Source: Micropruina sp. (GTDB lineage: Bacteria; Actinomycetota; Actinomycetes; Propionibacteriales; Propionibacteriaceae). Taken from it: a stretch of DNA of 7,690 bases. The DNA is taken from assembly GCA_013693855.1 (NCBI GenBank), contig CP059261.1, positions 1,824 through 9,513 on the forward strand, given 5' to 3'. The notes under the pieces are model-generated. The model searched no databases, had not been told where the DNA came from, and saw nothing but the letters and a program-made list of their open reading frames with translations. The translations under genes and the position numbers were made by a program. Of this stretch, positions 1 to 6,449 are shown piece after piece; position 1 is the first letter of the stretch; every line of letters begins with the position of its first letter.

Positions 1-663
1 GGAACCGTTGCCCGGCAGCCCGAGGCCCAGCGCTTCGACCAGGCAGTTCATCGAGTTGGCCGTGAACATGCCCGAGCAGGAGCCGCAGGTCGGGCAGGCC
101 GACTGCTCGACGGTCAGCAGTTGCTCGTCGGTGACCGAATCGTCCACGGCCTTGGACATGGCGTCGATGAGGTCGAGGCGGGTCGCGACCCGTCGTCCGA
201 TGACGGCCTTGCCGGCCTCCATCGGACCGCCCGAGACGAACACCGTCGGGATGTTCAGCCGCAGCGCCGCCAGCAGCATGCCGGGGGTGATCTTGTCGCA
301 GTTGGAGATGCAGACCAGGGCGTCCGCGCAGTGCGCGTTGACCATGAACTCGACCGAGTCGGCGATCAGCTCGCGGCTGGGCAGCGAGTAGAGCATGCCG
401 CCGTGGCCCATCGCGATCCCGTCGTCGACGGCGATGGTGTTGAACTCCCGGCCGACCCCGCCGGCGTCGCGCACCGCGCCGGCGACCAGCGCCCCCATGT
501 CGCGCAGGTGCACGTGACCGGGTACGAACTGGGTGAAGCTGTTGGCGATCGCCACGATCGGCTTGCCGAAGTCGGACTCGCCCATGCCGGTGGCGCGCCA
601 CAGGGCGCGGGCGCCGGCCATGTTGCGACCGTGCGTGGTGGTCCGGGAACGCAGTGCAGGCAT
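1..663 (-). CDS. ilvD: Dihydroxy-acid dehydratase, N-terminal part (3' end cut by window edge)
   Basis: IlvD dehydrates 2,3-dihydroxy-isovalerate and 2,3-dihydroxy-3-methylvalerate to the 2-keto acids of valine/leucine and isoleucine synthesis in the cytoplasm, using an Fe-S cluster and Mg2+. The minus strand gives 221 uninterrupted codons running off position 1, about a third of the usual ~610 residues. It begins [20 protein letters not shown], the standard family start. Visible motifs are [12 protein letters not shown] (~79-90, Mg-binding Asp81), [11 protein letters not shown] (Cys122, Asp123 and the Lys124 that is carbamylated in the family), [11 protein letters not shown] (~142-152) and [18 protein letters not shown] (~190-207, cluster cysteine). 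The ATG at 663 is chosen by family alignment; the frame stays open upstream. There is no Shine-Dalgarno site, and a -10-like TAGCCT lies 7 bases upstream, so the mRNA may be leaderless. It lies 124 bases downstream of the GNAT gene on the same strand. It is the only gene here that needs no frame correction. Confidence 0.97.
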   Translation of the reverse strand, partial: MPALRSRTTTHGRNMAGARALWRATGMGESDFGKPIVAIANSFTQFVPGHVHLRDMGALVAGAVRDAGGVGREFNTIAVDDGIAMGHGGMLYSLPSRELIADSVEFMVNAHCADALVCISNCDKITPGMLLAALRLNIPTVFVSGGPMEAGKAVIGRRVATRLDLIDAMSKAVDDSVTDEQLLTVEQSACPTCGSCSGMFTANSMNCLVEALGLGLPGNGS

Positions 664-670
664 GGGGGCA

Positions 671-676
671 AGGCTA
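671..676 (-). promoter_or_regulatory. Putative -10 box for leaderless ilvD transcript
   Basis: On the minus strand TAGCCT matches the actinobacterial -10 pattern TANNNT and ends exactly 7 bases before the A of the ilvD ATG. With no Shine-Dalgarno sequence present, this spacing would put the transcription start on the start codon itself. No convincing -35 box was seen. Confidence 0.45.
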
Positions 677-754
677 CGCGGTCGGCGCCGGACGGCGGCG
701 CTGTCCCGGCGGCGAGCGGCGTTCCGCCGGGTCGGGGCGGGCGGTTCGGCGTGG

Positions 755-766
755 CCGACCGGTCGG
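755..766. other. 12-bp perfect palindrome between GNAT gene and ilvD
   Basis: CCGACCGGTCGG is self-complementary over all 12 bases, with no loop. It sits 22 bases after the GNAT stop and about 90 bases before the ilvD start. It could be a dimeric protein-binding site for ilvD control. In DNA this rich in G and C it could also be chance. It lacks a loop and a T tract, so it is not a convincing terminator. Confidence 0.25.
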
Positions 767-787
767 GACGTGTGCCCGTTCGGGGCC

Positions 788-1272
788 TCATAGGAGCAGC
801 TCGTACGTTCGCAGGGTCATGCCGGGACGCGGCGACCAGTCGGCGGCTGGGGTGCGGGTGAACCCGAGGCGCTCGTACAGCCCGTGCGCGGTGGTCATCC
901 ATTCCGCGCTGGACAGCACGACCCGGCGGCGACCCTCGGCGCGCGCCCGTTCGACGCACCAGGCCACCAGGGCCCGGCCCGCCCCCGTCCCTGGTGGGCC
1001 GGGTCGACCAGAGAGCGGAACTCCGCGTCGTCCGGCCCGCCGATTTCGCGGTCCGGCGCGTCCGGCGGGCACCAGCCGACCGCACCGAGCAGCGTGCCCC
1101 GTTCGTCCACGGCCACCCAGAATTCGGTGTCGGCCGCCCGGGACTCGACGTCGCGCAGGAAGCCGTAGTACGGGTCGTCGGCGGGCATCCCGCTCGGCCG
1201 GTACGCGCGGACGGTCAGCTGCCCGATCGCCTGATGTTCCGCCGGCGAGGCGCGGCGGATCTCGATGCTCAT
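788..1272 (-). CDS. GNAT-family N-acetyltransferase (one frameshift)
   Basis: The protein is a likely acetyl-CoA-dependent N-acetyltransferase; the substrate cannot be told from the sequence. The reconstructed 161-residue protein starts [20 protein letters not shown] (strand beta1/helix alpha1 of the fold). It continues with [20 protein letters not shown] (beta2-beta3 hairpin), then [13 protein letters not shown] and [16 protein letters not shown], which form motif A with the Q-x-x-G-x-G/A pyrophosphate loop. It ends with a motif-B-like [12 protein letters not shown] and the stop at 788-790. One base is missing in the C run at 982-986, inside the acetyl-CoA loop; restoring it gives 486 bases, an exact codon count. 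The ATG at 1272 has a -10-like TACGGT 6 bases upstream. It lies 61 bases after the kinase gene on the same strand, so the two may be co-transcribed. Confidence 0.85.
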
Positions 1273-1278
1273 GCCTTC

Positions 1279-1284
1279 ACCGTA
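1279..1284 (-). promoter_or_regulatory. Putative -10 box for the GNAT gene
   Basis: The minus strand reads TACGGT, then GAAGGC, then ATG. The hexamer fits TANNNT with a 6-base gap to the start codon, the leaderless arrangement. The GGTGAAGG stretch is an alternative weak Shine-Dalgarno site, but it ends only one base before the ATG. Confidence 0.35.
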
Positions 1285-1333
1285 GGACCCGGCCCCGACA
1301 CTGCGCGGGCCCCAGCCCGCTCCGCGGCACGCC

Positions 1334-2216
1334 TCACCAGCCGGCCAGGACCAGATAGGGCGGCAGGAGCAGGTGGTCCGGCTGTGCGGGCACCAGGTGC
1401 AGCACGTTGTCGACGGCGACGGCCTGGGCGAGCGCGGCGGCCAGATCCTCGTCCAGCCCGCCGGGCGCACAGCCGGTGCAGCCGCTCGCGCAGCAGCCGG
1501 TCGGGATGGGCGGCGACGTCCGGCCACCGGTTGCGCAACGCCGCCACGACGTCCCACTCCGGCGCCTGCCTTCGGCAGCGGGTCGATGGCGACCAACGCC
1601 GGTCCTCCAGATCGCGCAGCACGTTGAGGTAGTGCAGATCCCAGTGCAACAACCGGTCGCCGTCCGGCGCCTCCGCCAGCGTCCGCAGGGCGCGGTCGAC
1701 CCGGTCGGACGGGACGATCCCGGACGCCGCCCGATCGCGGATGGACGCGGCGATCCGGTCGGCCTCGGCGCGCGCCCGCGGGATCTTCGCCGGGGCGACG
1801 ACGGCGGTGAGGGTGGCGATGATGTCCCCGATCGTCTCGTCCGCCGCCGCGGCGTCGGGTGGTGCTCCAGCGGACGATCGGCGTCCAGCCGTTCCAGCAG
1901 CAGCGTGTGTCCTTCGCCGGTCTCCAGCCGGACGACCCGACCGGCGGTGGTCTCGTCCGCCGCCCAGGCGCGCAGCGCCAGATCCTCACCGGTGGCGGGG
2001 TGATGCGCGTCCAGCAACTTCAGGACCAGCCGGCGCCCGTCACGCGTGCGCACCGGCCATACCGTCGACATCCAGCCGCGCCGGGACGGGCCGTCCACGG
2101 CGAGCCCCCAGCGGATCATCAGGTTGGCCGCACCGCTCACGTCCGCATCATCCCAGGGACGGACGTTCCAGCAGGCCCTCGGCGTGGTTCCGGAGCCGCT
2201 CGGGGCACGCCAGGAT
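1334..2216 (-). CDS. Aminoglycoside phosphotransferase-like kinase, APH(6)/hydroxyurea kinase type (several frameshifts)
   Basis: This is a small-molecule kinase of the phosphotransferase fold, closest by eye to the aminoglycoside/hydroxyurea kinase family (PF04655, which includes streptomycin 6-kinases). In order, the pieces are: LMIRWGLAVDG at the N-terminus; RRLVLKLLDAHHPATGEDLA, with the ATP-binding Lys of the VLK strand; HTLLLERLDADRPL (hinge region); LLHWDLHYLNVLRD, the catalytic H-x-D-x-x-x-x-N loop; LVAIDPLPK, with the Mg-binding Asp; PEWDVVAALRNRWPD; and a C-terminal tail ending VLAGW. These pieces lie in three frames. Frame changes fall near 1857-1859, 1598-1602, 1561-1567 and 1461-1471. 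The start is uncertain: GTG at 2140 and ATG at 2119 are in frame with the Lys strand, but coding-like sequence (CPERLRNHAEGLLERP) continues in another frame to about 2216, where an in-frame TAG follows. The true substrate is unknown. Many chromosomal members are not proven resistance genes. Confidence 0.75.
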
Positions 2217-2624
2217 GGGCGCTGCGCGCGGGGCCTATTTGTTCCTGCGCTCGCTCGTCCGCATGGAAGTCCCATGAGGCGCCCCTCCGTAGTTCCCGGT
2301 CGCGCAGGTACGCATCCCTGGACAGGCCCCGCGCGGCCCTCGCGTCCTGCCCATCCGGGTCGTTCGACGGATACTCGGCTCGGTCCTCGGCCCCGGGCTC
2401 GTGTCTCGCCGGTCCGCCTCGTTCGACCAATCTTCGGCCCCCGGCCCCGGCTAGTGTCTCCCGGTCCGCATCCTTCGACCGAGGTTCGGTCCTCGGCCCC
2501 GGGCTCGTGTCTCCCCGTCCGCCTCGTTCGACGATGCTCGGCGGGCCGTCGGCACGCGGTTCCGTGCGCCGCTCAGGTCCGCAGGCCCCAGGCTCACCTC
2601 AATCCAGTCAGGCCCGGCCACGCC
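2217..2624. other. Non-coding gap between divergent genes
   Basis: No frame here gives a recognisable protein. The gap separates the minus-strand kinase gene from the plus-strand SRPBCC gene. It holds the degenerate tandem repeat at 2387-2541, a lower-GC stretch near 2235-2250 that could contain the kinase promoter, and nothing else I can name. Confidence 0.5.
2387..2541. repeat. Degenerate tandem repeat, about three units of 45-59 bp
   Basis: Units begin TCGGCCCC at 2387, 2434 and 2493, and a fourth truncated one (TCGGCGGG) begins at 2538. Each unit carries CTAGTGTCTC or GGCTCGTGTCTC, then a GGTCCGC- or CCGTCCGCCTCGTTCGAC-like segment. Units 1 and 3 are nearly identical; unit 2 has a ~12-base insertion. 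A related partial unit with GGGTCGTTCGACGGATACTCGG precedes it from about 2355. It lies 100-300 bases upstream of the SRPBCC promoter. Its function is unknown, and it is unlike the array at the right end of the window. Confidence 0.7.
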
Positions 2625-2652
2625 TTGACTCGACTGTTGTTACGACTACATA
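2625..2652 (+). promoter_or_regulatory. Predicted sigma-70-type promoter of the SRPBCC-marR pair
   Basis: TTGACT at 2625-2630 matches a -35 box. TACATA at 2647-2652 is a plausible -10 box, with a 16-base spacer. Together they lie 28 bases before the SRPBCC ATG, in a stretch visibly lower in GC than its surroundings. The -10 box lies inside the direct repeats listed next. Confidence 0.5.
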
Positions 2653-2673
2653 CGGTTGTCACGACTACGAAAG
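2636..2673. promoter_or_regulatory. Two tandem 19-bp repeats, likely operator
   Basis: GTTGTTACGACTACATACG (2636-2654) is followed directly by GTTGTCACGACTACGAAAG (2655-2673), 15 of 19 bases identical. Each begins with GTTGTNACGAC, an 11-bp near-palindrome symmetric at four of its five base pairs. The repeats overlap the predicted -10 box and the likely transcription start, where a repressor would block transcription. The MarR-family protein encoded second in this operon is the obvious candidate ligand, which is inference. Confidence 0.5.
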
Positions 2674-2674
2674 G
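2669..2674 (+). promoter_or_regulatory. Ribosome binding site of the SRPBCC gene
   Basis: GAAAGG(G) ends 6-7 bases before the ATG at 2681 and supports this start over the earlier in-frame codons. It overlaps the second operator-like repeat. Confidence 0.5.
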
Positions 2675-2680
2675 GCCGCC

Positions 2681-3099
2681 ATGCAGATCATCGACACCTC
2701 GCTGGATTTGGACGCCGACGCGGCCGACGTCTGGCAGGTCTGGGCGGACGTCGACTCGGCCGCAAATGGGATCCGCACGAGGAGAGCGCCCGCATCATCA
2801 CCGAGTTCGCGACCGGCGGCCGCGCCTACAGCAAGCCCGCGGGCGCCCCGGCGGGAGTTCACGCTGGTCGAGGTGACCCCCACACCCGCTGGGTCAGCGA
2901 ATCATCCCTCCCGCGAGGCCGGATGCGTGCGGAGCACACCGTGGAGCCGCTGGGCGCCGGGCGCTGCCGGGTGCGCATCCACACCACGGCCACGGGCGTG
3001 GGAGCGCTCCTGGTGAACCTCGGCTGGGAACGGATGATGCGCCGCGACGCCGTCTTGACCCTTCGAGCCCTGGGTCTGCGGGCGAAGGGCCGGGCGTGA
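2681..3099 (+). CDS. SRPBCC (START-like / polyketide cyclase) family protein (frameshifts)
   Basis: This is a small single-domain protein of the hydrophobic-cavity SRPBCC superfamily, which binds lipids or other hydrophobic ligands. No catalytic role can be assigned. The reconstructed protein has about 139 residues. MQIIDTSLDLDADAADVWQV (1-20) is the first strand and helix typical of this fold, followed by WADVDS-GKWDPHEESARIIT. Then come EFTLVEVTPHTRWVSES, LGAGRCRVRIHTTATG and a C-terminal helix with VNLGWERMMRRDAVLTLRAL that would close the cavity. Frame changes are at about 2760-2763, 2853-2855 and 2877-2881 (C run). Correcting them as -1, +1 and -1 gives exactly 140 codons. The stop TGA at 3097-3099 overlaps a GTG at 3096 (GTGA), and the MarR gene follows at once on the same strand, so the two are probably co-transcribed. 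Confidence 0.75.
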
Positions 3100-3129
3100 C
3101 CCCCTCCCGTCCGTCCCGGTCGACCGGAC

Positions 3130-3595
3130 GTGCCCAGGCCCCGCGGACGAGGCGACGGGCGCCGCCCGGGTCCGCTCAACAACACCGGCTACTGGCTGCA
3201 CCAGGCGGCGCTGACCTGGAACCGCGAGCTGGCCCGACGGCTGCGGCCGCTCGGGCTGACGCCGACCCAGTTCATGGTGCTCTCATGTGCCGGCTGGCTG
3301 GCGGCCACTCAGGGCTCCGACCCAGCAGGAGGTCGCGGATCTGGCCGGGACGGATCGGATGATGACCTCGCGGGTGATGGCCGCCCTGACTGCGGCGGGC
3401 CTGCTGGCGCGCACCGCGGATCCGCGGTCCCGGCGCGCCAAGCGCGTGCGGCCCACCGGAGGGGGACCGGCTGGTGCAGGCGGCGCTGGCGTCCGTCCGC
3501 GAGGTGGAAGAGCTGCTGTTCGGCGGGTCGACGACCCCGGGTCGATGGCGCTGCGTGCGGAACTCCGCGCGGTTTGCGCCACCGACCCGGGGTGA
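3130..3595 (+). CDS. MarR-family winged-helix transcriptional regulator (frameshifts)
   Basis: This is probably a dimeric DNA-binding repressor. Reconstructed order: GPLNNTGYWLHQAALTWNRE, LARRLRPLGLTPTQFMVL (helices 1-2, with the L-T-x-x-Q-F motif), PTQQEVADLAGTDRMMTSRV (helix-turn-helix), MAALTAAGLLARTADPRSRR, AKRVRPT (the winged hairpin with the D-x-R-x-x-R signature of MarR proteins), LVQAALASVREVEELLFG and MALRAELRAV (dimerisation helix). Frame changes are near 3312-3314, 3457-3465 and 3525-3527, all in or beside G runs. The start is uncertain. GTG at 3130 is in frame with the conserved start; GTG at 3096 would overlap the SRPBCC stop but needs a further frame change; and a third frame around 3140-3175 reads ADEATGAAR, as expected of a short N-terminal tail. 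It follows the SRPBCC gene and may bind the tandem repeats in front of it. Confidence 0.85.
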
Positions 3596-3984
3596 TCAGC
3601 GGATCATCGCGCTGGCGGCGCCGGTGGCGTACGGGATGAGCCAGACGGCCCACACCCACAGCGAGAACCGGTGGAAGCCGAGCAGTTCGTTCGTCCGGTT
3701 CCGGACGAGGACGACCAGCGCCCACGTGGCGTGCAGCGCCATCAGGACCAGCGCGATCGCCCCCGTGACGGCCATCACGGAGGCCAGCGGGCCGCTGACT
3801 GTGGCGGCGCCCGAGGTGCGCGCGATCTGCCCATGACGAACGTTCCGGTGGCGTCGAAGGTGAGGCCCAGCAGGAACGCGACCACGTGCCAGGGGCGCAG
3901 CCGGCCCGCGCGGAGCTCGGCCATGACGCCGACGGTGTACCAGACGAGGGCCGCGGTGATGAGGACAATGGCAATGACAAGCAT
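3596..3984 (-). CDS. Four-helix membrane protein resembling TIGR03987/HsmA family (one frameshift)
   Basis: The reconstructed protein has 129 residues and four hydrophobic segments: about 1-22 (MLVIAIVLITAALVWYTVGV), 32-52 (WHVVAFLLGLTFDATGTFVM), 64-95 (with VTGAIALVLMALHATWALVV) and 103-127 (with HRFSLWVWAVWLIPYATGAA). The pattern W-H-x-x-x-F-x-x-G-L-x-F-D-x-T-G, then the H-A-x-W-A and F-H-x-F-S blocks, fits my memory of the small inner-membrane family TIGR03987 (HsmA). Its function is not established from sequence. One base is missing in the C run at 3830-3832; restoring it gives exactly 130 codons. Its TGA directly abuts the MarR stop on the other strand, with no gap. The lipoprotein gene starts 103 bases away in the divergent direction. 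Confidence 0.75.
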
Positions 3985-4073
3985 GATTCAATGCTGCGCT
4001 GACCAGGTGATTCGCACATCGCCAGGACGGTTGAACCGCACCTCGTCGCTCCGGTGGAGACCCGGCTGCGACT

Positions 4074-4079
4074 TATGGT
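4074..4079 (+). promoter_or_regulatory. Putative -10 box for the lipoprotein gene
   Basis: TATGGT fits TANNNT and ends 7 bases before the ATG at 4087. No Shine-Dalgarno site precedes that ATG, so the transcript may be leaderless, as proposed for ilvD and the GNAT gene. Confidence 0.4.
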
Positions 4080-4086
4080 TGATGCC

Positions 4087-4571
4087 ATGCGACGGCTCCT
4101 CGCGCTCTGCCTCACCCTCGCCGTGGCCGGCTGCGCCTGGCTCGGCGGCATCGGCTCCGAGCAGGTCGGCAGCCCGGTCGGATCGGTCGCCTACGTGGTC
4201 GACAAGTCCCGCGGTTGGGGACAGGGTGTGTACCTGCCGGCCGACGTGCCCGGCCTCGTCCGGCGGCTGCGCGAACTGGGGGCCGAGGAGGTGGCGCGCT
4301 CGCTCGGGCGGCCGGCCCGGAGGTCGTCGCCGTCGCCCTGTACTTCGACGCGTGCGCCAAGGGCGGGCCGGTGTTGGTCCGCTCCGGTGACCGCGTCGCG
4401 CCGCGCTTCACCACCAGCGACAATCGCAACTGTTACCGGGCCGTGGACACCCTGACGGTGTTCGCCGTGCCAATACGGGACCTCCGGGAGGCACCACGTT
4501 CGCGCTCTGCCGCTACACCGCCACCCTGGCCGGTGGCCGGCTCTCCAGGCGGCGAGCGCGGCCTCTGCTGA
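4087..4571 (+). CDS. Predicted lipoprotein of unknown function (frameshifts, 3' end uncertain)
   Basis: The N-terminus MRRLLALCLTLAVAGCAWLG is a textbook lipoprotein signal: Arg-Arg, a hydrophobic stretch, and a VAGC lipobox with the lipidated Cys16. The product should be anchored on the outer face of the cytoplasmic membrane. The mature part reads VGSVAYVVDKSRGWGQGVYL, PADVPGLVRRLRELGAEEVA, PEVVAVALYFDACAKGGPVL, RFTTSDNRNCYRAVDTLTVF, then NTGPPGGTTFALCRYTATLA. Three further cysteines in the mature part could form disulfides. I do not recognise the family. Frame changes are near 4305-4311 and 4467-4470. Beyond about 4545 the frame is unclear: TGA at 4569-4571 is taken as the end, but an alanine-rich reading (LQAASAASAEATGPP) in another frame would run to TGA at 4636-4638. 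ATG 4087 is preferred to ATG 4075 and GTG 4054 because it places the Arg-Arg at the very N-terminus. Confidence 0.65.
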
Positions 4572-4608
4572 GGCCACCGGGCCACCTCGCGACCCGAGTG
4601 TGCATTCT

Positions 4609-4665
4609 GACCGAATCAACGCCCGAAATCGGCCGTGAGAGACCCAGATGGCGGTTGATTCGGTC
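4609..4665. repeat. 12-bp perfect inverted repeat upstream of panB
   Basis: GACCGAATCAAC (4609-4620) is matched exactly by its reverse complement GTTGATTCGGTC (4654-4665). Three more pairs (GCC/GGC) can form inside the stem if one G is bulged, leaving a loop of about 26 bases. The arms are only about half G+C, unlike their surroundings. The element sits between the lipoprotein gene and panB, 130 bases before the panB start. It may be a paired operator, an RNA hairpin in the panBC leader, or a remnant of a mobile element. There is no T tract, so a standard terminator is unlikely. Confidence 0.6.
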
Positions 4666-4783
4666 GAAACGGACACCATCGGCTTCGGCCGCCCCGCGCC
4701 GGGGCTGGCGGGGCTCGATAGAGTTCCGCCGATGCCGGTCGGTTCGTCGGCAGCGCCGCCCGGCGTTCGTCCGTCCGGCTCGC

Positions 4784-4790
4784 AAGGAGG
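4784..4790 (+). promoter_or_regulatory. Strong ribosome binding site of panB
   Basis: AAGGAGG is a perfect anti-16S match ending 5 bases before the ATG at 4796. It fixes the panB start and contrasts with the leaderless-looking starts elsewhere in the window. Confidence 0.85.
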
Positions 4791-4795
4791 ACGCG

Positions 4796-5603
4796 ATGAC
4801 CTACCTGGCCTCGACCAAGCCCGTCACCATCGTGGAGTTGGCGCGGATGAAGCGCGAGCGAGAAGATCGCGATGCTGACCGGCTACGACGCGAGCTTCGC
4901 CCAGCTTGAGGACCGCTGCGGGGTGGACATCATCCTGGTCGGCGACTCCCTCGGCAACGTGATCCAGGGCAAGACTTCGACCCTGCCCGTGACCATGGAA
5001 CAGATGGTCTACCACGTGTCGTGCGTCGCCGCGCAGGCCCTTCGTCCGATGGTGCTGGGGACCTTCCGTTCGGCGCCTACCACGAGGGCAGGGACCAGGC
5101 GATCCGCAACGCGGGCCGGCTGCTCGCCGGAGGCGCGGAGATGGTCAAGCTTGAGGGCGGGGCGGTGCTGGCCGACACCGTCGACTTCCTCGTCAGCGGG
5201 GCGTGCCGGTCTGTGCGCACATCGGGCTGATGCCCCAGGCGGTGCACGCGCTGGGCGGCTACCGGGTGCAGGGACGGGACGAGGCCAGCGCGGCTCGCCT
5301 CAGGCCGACGCCCTTGCCCTCCAGGACGCCGGCGCGGCTCTGATGGTCATGGAGATGGTGCCCTCCGCGCTGGCCGGCGAGATCACCGCCTCCCTGGACA
5401 GTTGCGCCACCATCGGGATCGGCGCCGGCCCCGACTGCGACGGCCAAGTGCTCGTGCTATACGACATGCTCGGGCTGTACCCCGGCAAGAAAGGGCGCTT
5501 CGTCAAGGACTTCATGGCCGAGGCGACCAGCATCGGGGGCCGTCAGCGACTACGTCCAGGCAGTGAAGGACGGGACGTTCCCGGCGCCGGAGCACTGCTA
5601 CTG

Positions 5604-5604
<1 letters not shown>
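4796..5604 (+). CDS. panB: 3-methyl-2-oxobutanoate hydroxymethyltransferase (ketopantoate hydroxymethyltransferase; frameshifts)
   Basis: PanB adds a hydroxymethyl group from 5,10-methylene-tetrahydrofolate to 2-ketoisovalerate, giving ketopantoate: the first committed step to pantothenate and coenzyme A, in the cytoplasm. The ~269-residue reconstruction starts [20 protein letters not shown]. It contains [36 protein letters not shown] (first metal-binding Asp), [11 protein letters not shown] (second metal Asp), MVKLEGG (catalytic-site Lys and Glu), [35 protein letters not shown] (the conserved Glu), [17 protein letters not shown], and [11 protein letters not shown] at the end. All expected active-site residues are present. 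Frame changes lie near 4863-4867, 5057-5060, 5198-5201, 5299-5301 and 5536-5541; net correction gives 270 codons. panC overlaps the stop by one base (TGATG), so the genes are translationally coupled. The sequence looks betaproteobacterial (e.g. [20 protein letters not shown]) rather than mycobacterial. Confidence 0.95.
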
Positions 5605-6414
<810 letters not shown>

Positions 6415-6449
6415 CCCCGCGAGGCCCTGGCAACCCCACTTCGTCCGAC

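Noticed and set aside
366..1085. A minus-strand open frame of 239 codons over ilvD
   Set aside because: It is a shadow frame. The IlvD reading is unbroken and matches the family throughout, while this frame is arginine/proline-rich with no recognisable motif.
895..1989. A long minus-strand open frame joining the kinase and GNAT regions as a fusion protein
   Set aside because: Only parts of the frame are protein-like: the AIDPLPK piece of the kinase, and MSIEIRR onward of GNAT. The kinase has its own stop at 1334-1336 and the GNAT start is clear at 1272.
4609..4665. Integron attC site
   Set aside because: The ends do not match the RYYYAAC / GTTRRRY core pair, the arms extend beyond the core positions, and no integrase or gene cassette is present.
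4598..4909. A plus-strand frame starting upstream of panB as a separate gene
   Set aside because: It merely reads into the panB start in the same frame and stops at the first panB frame break. The ribosome site at 4784-4790 marks the real start.
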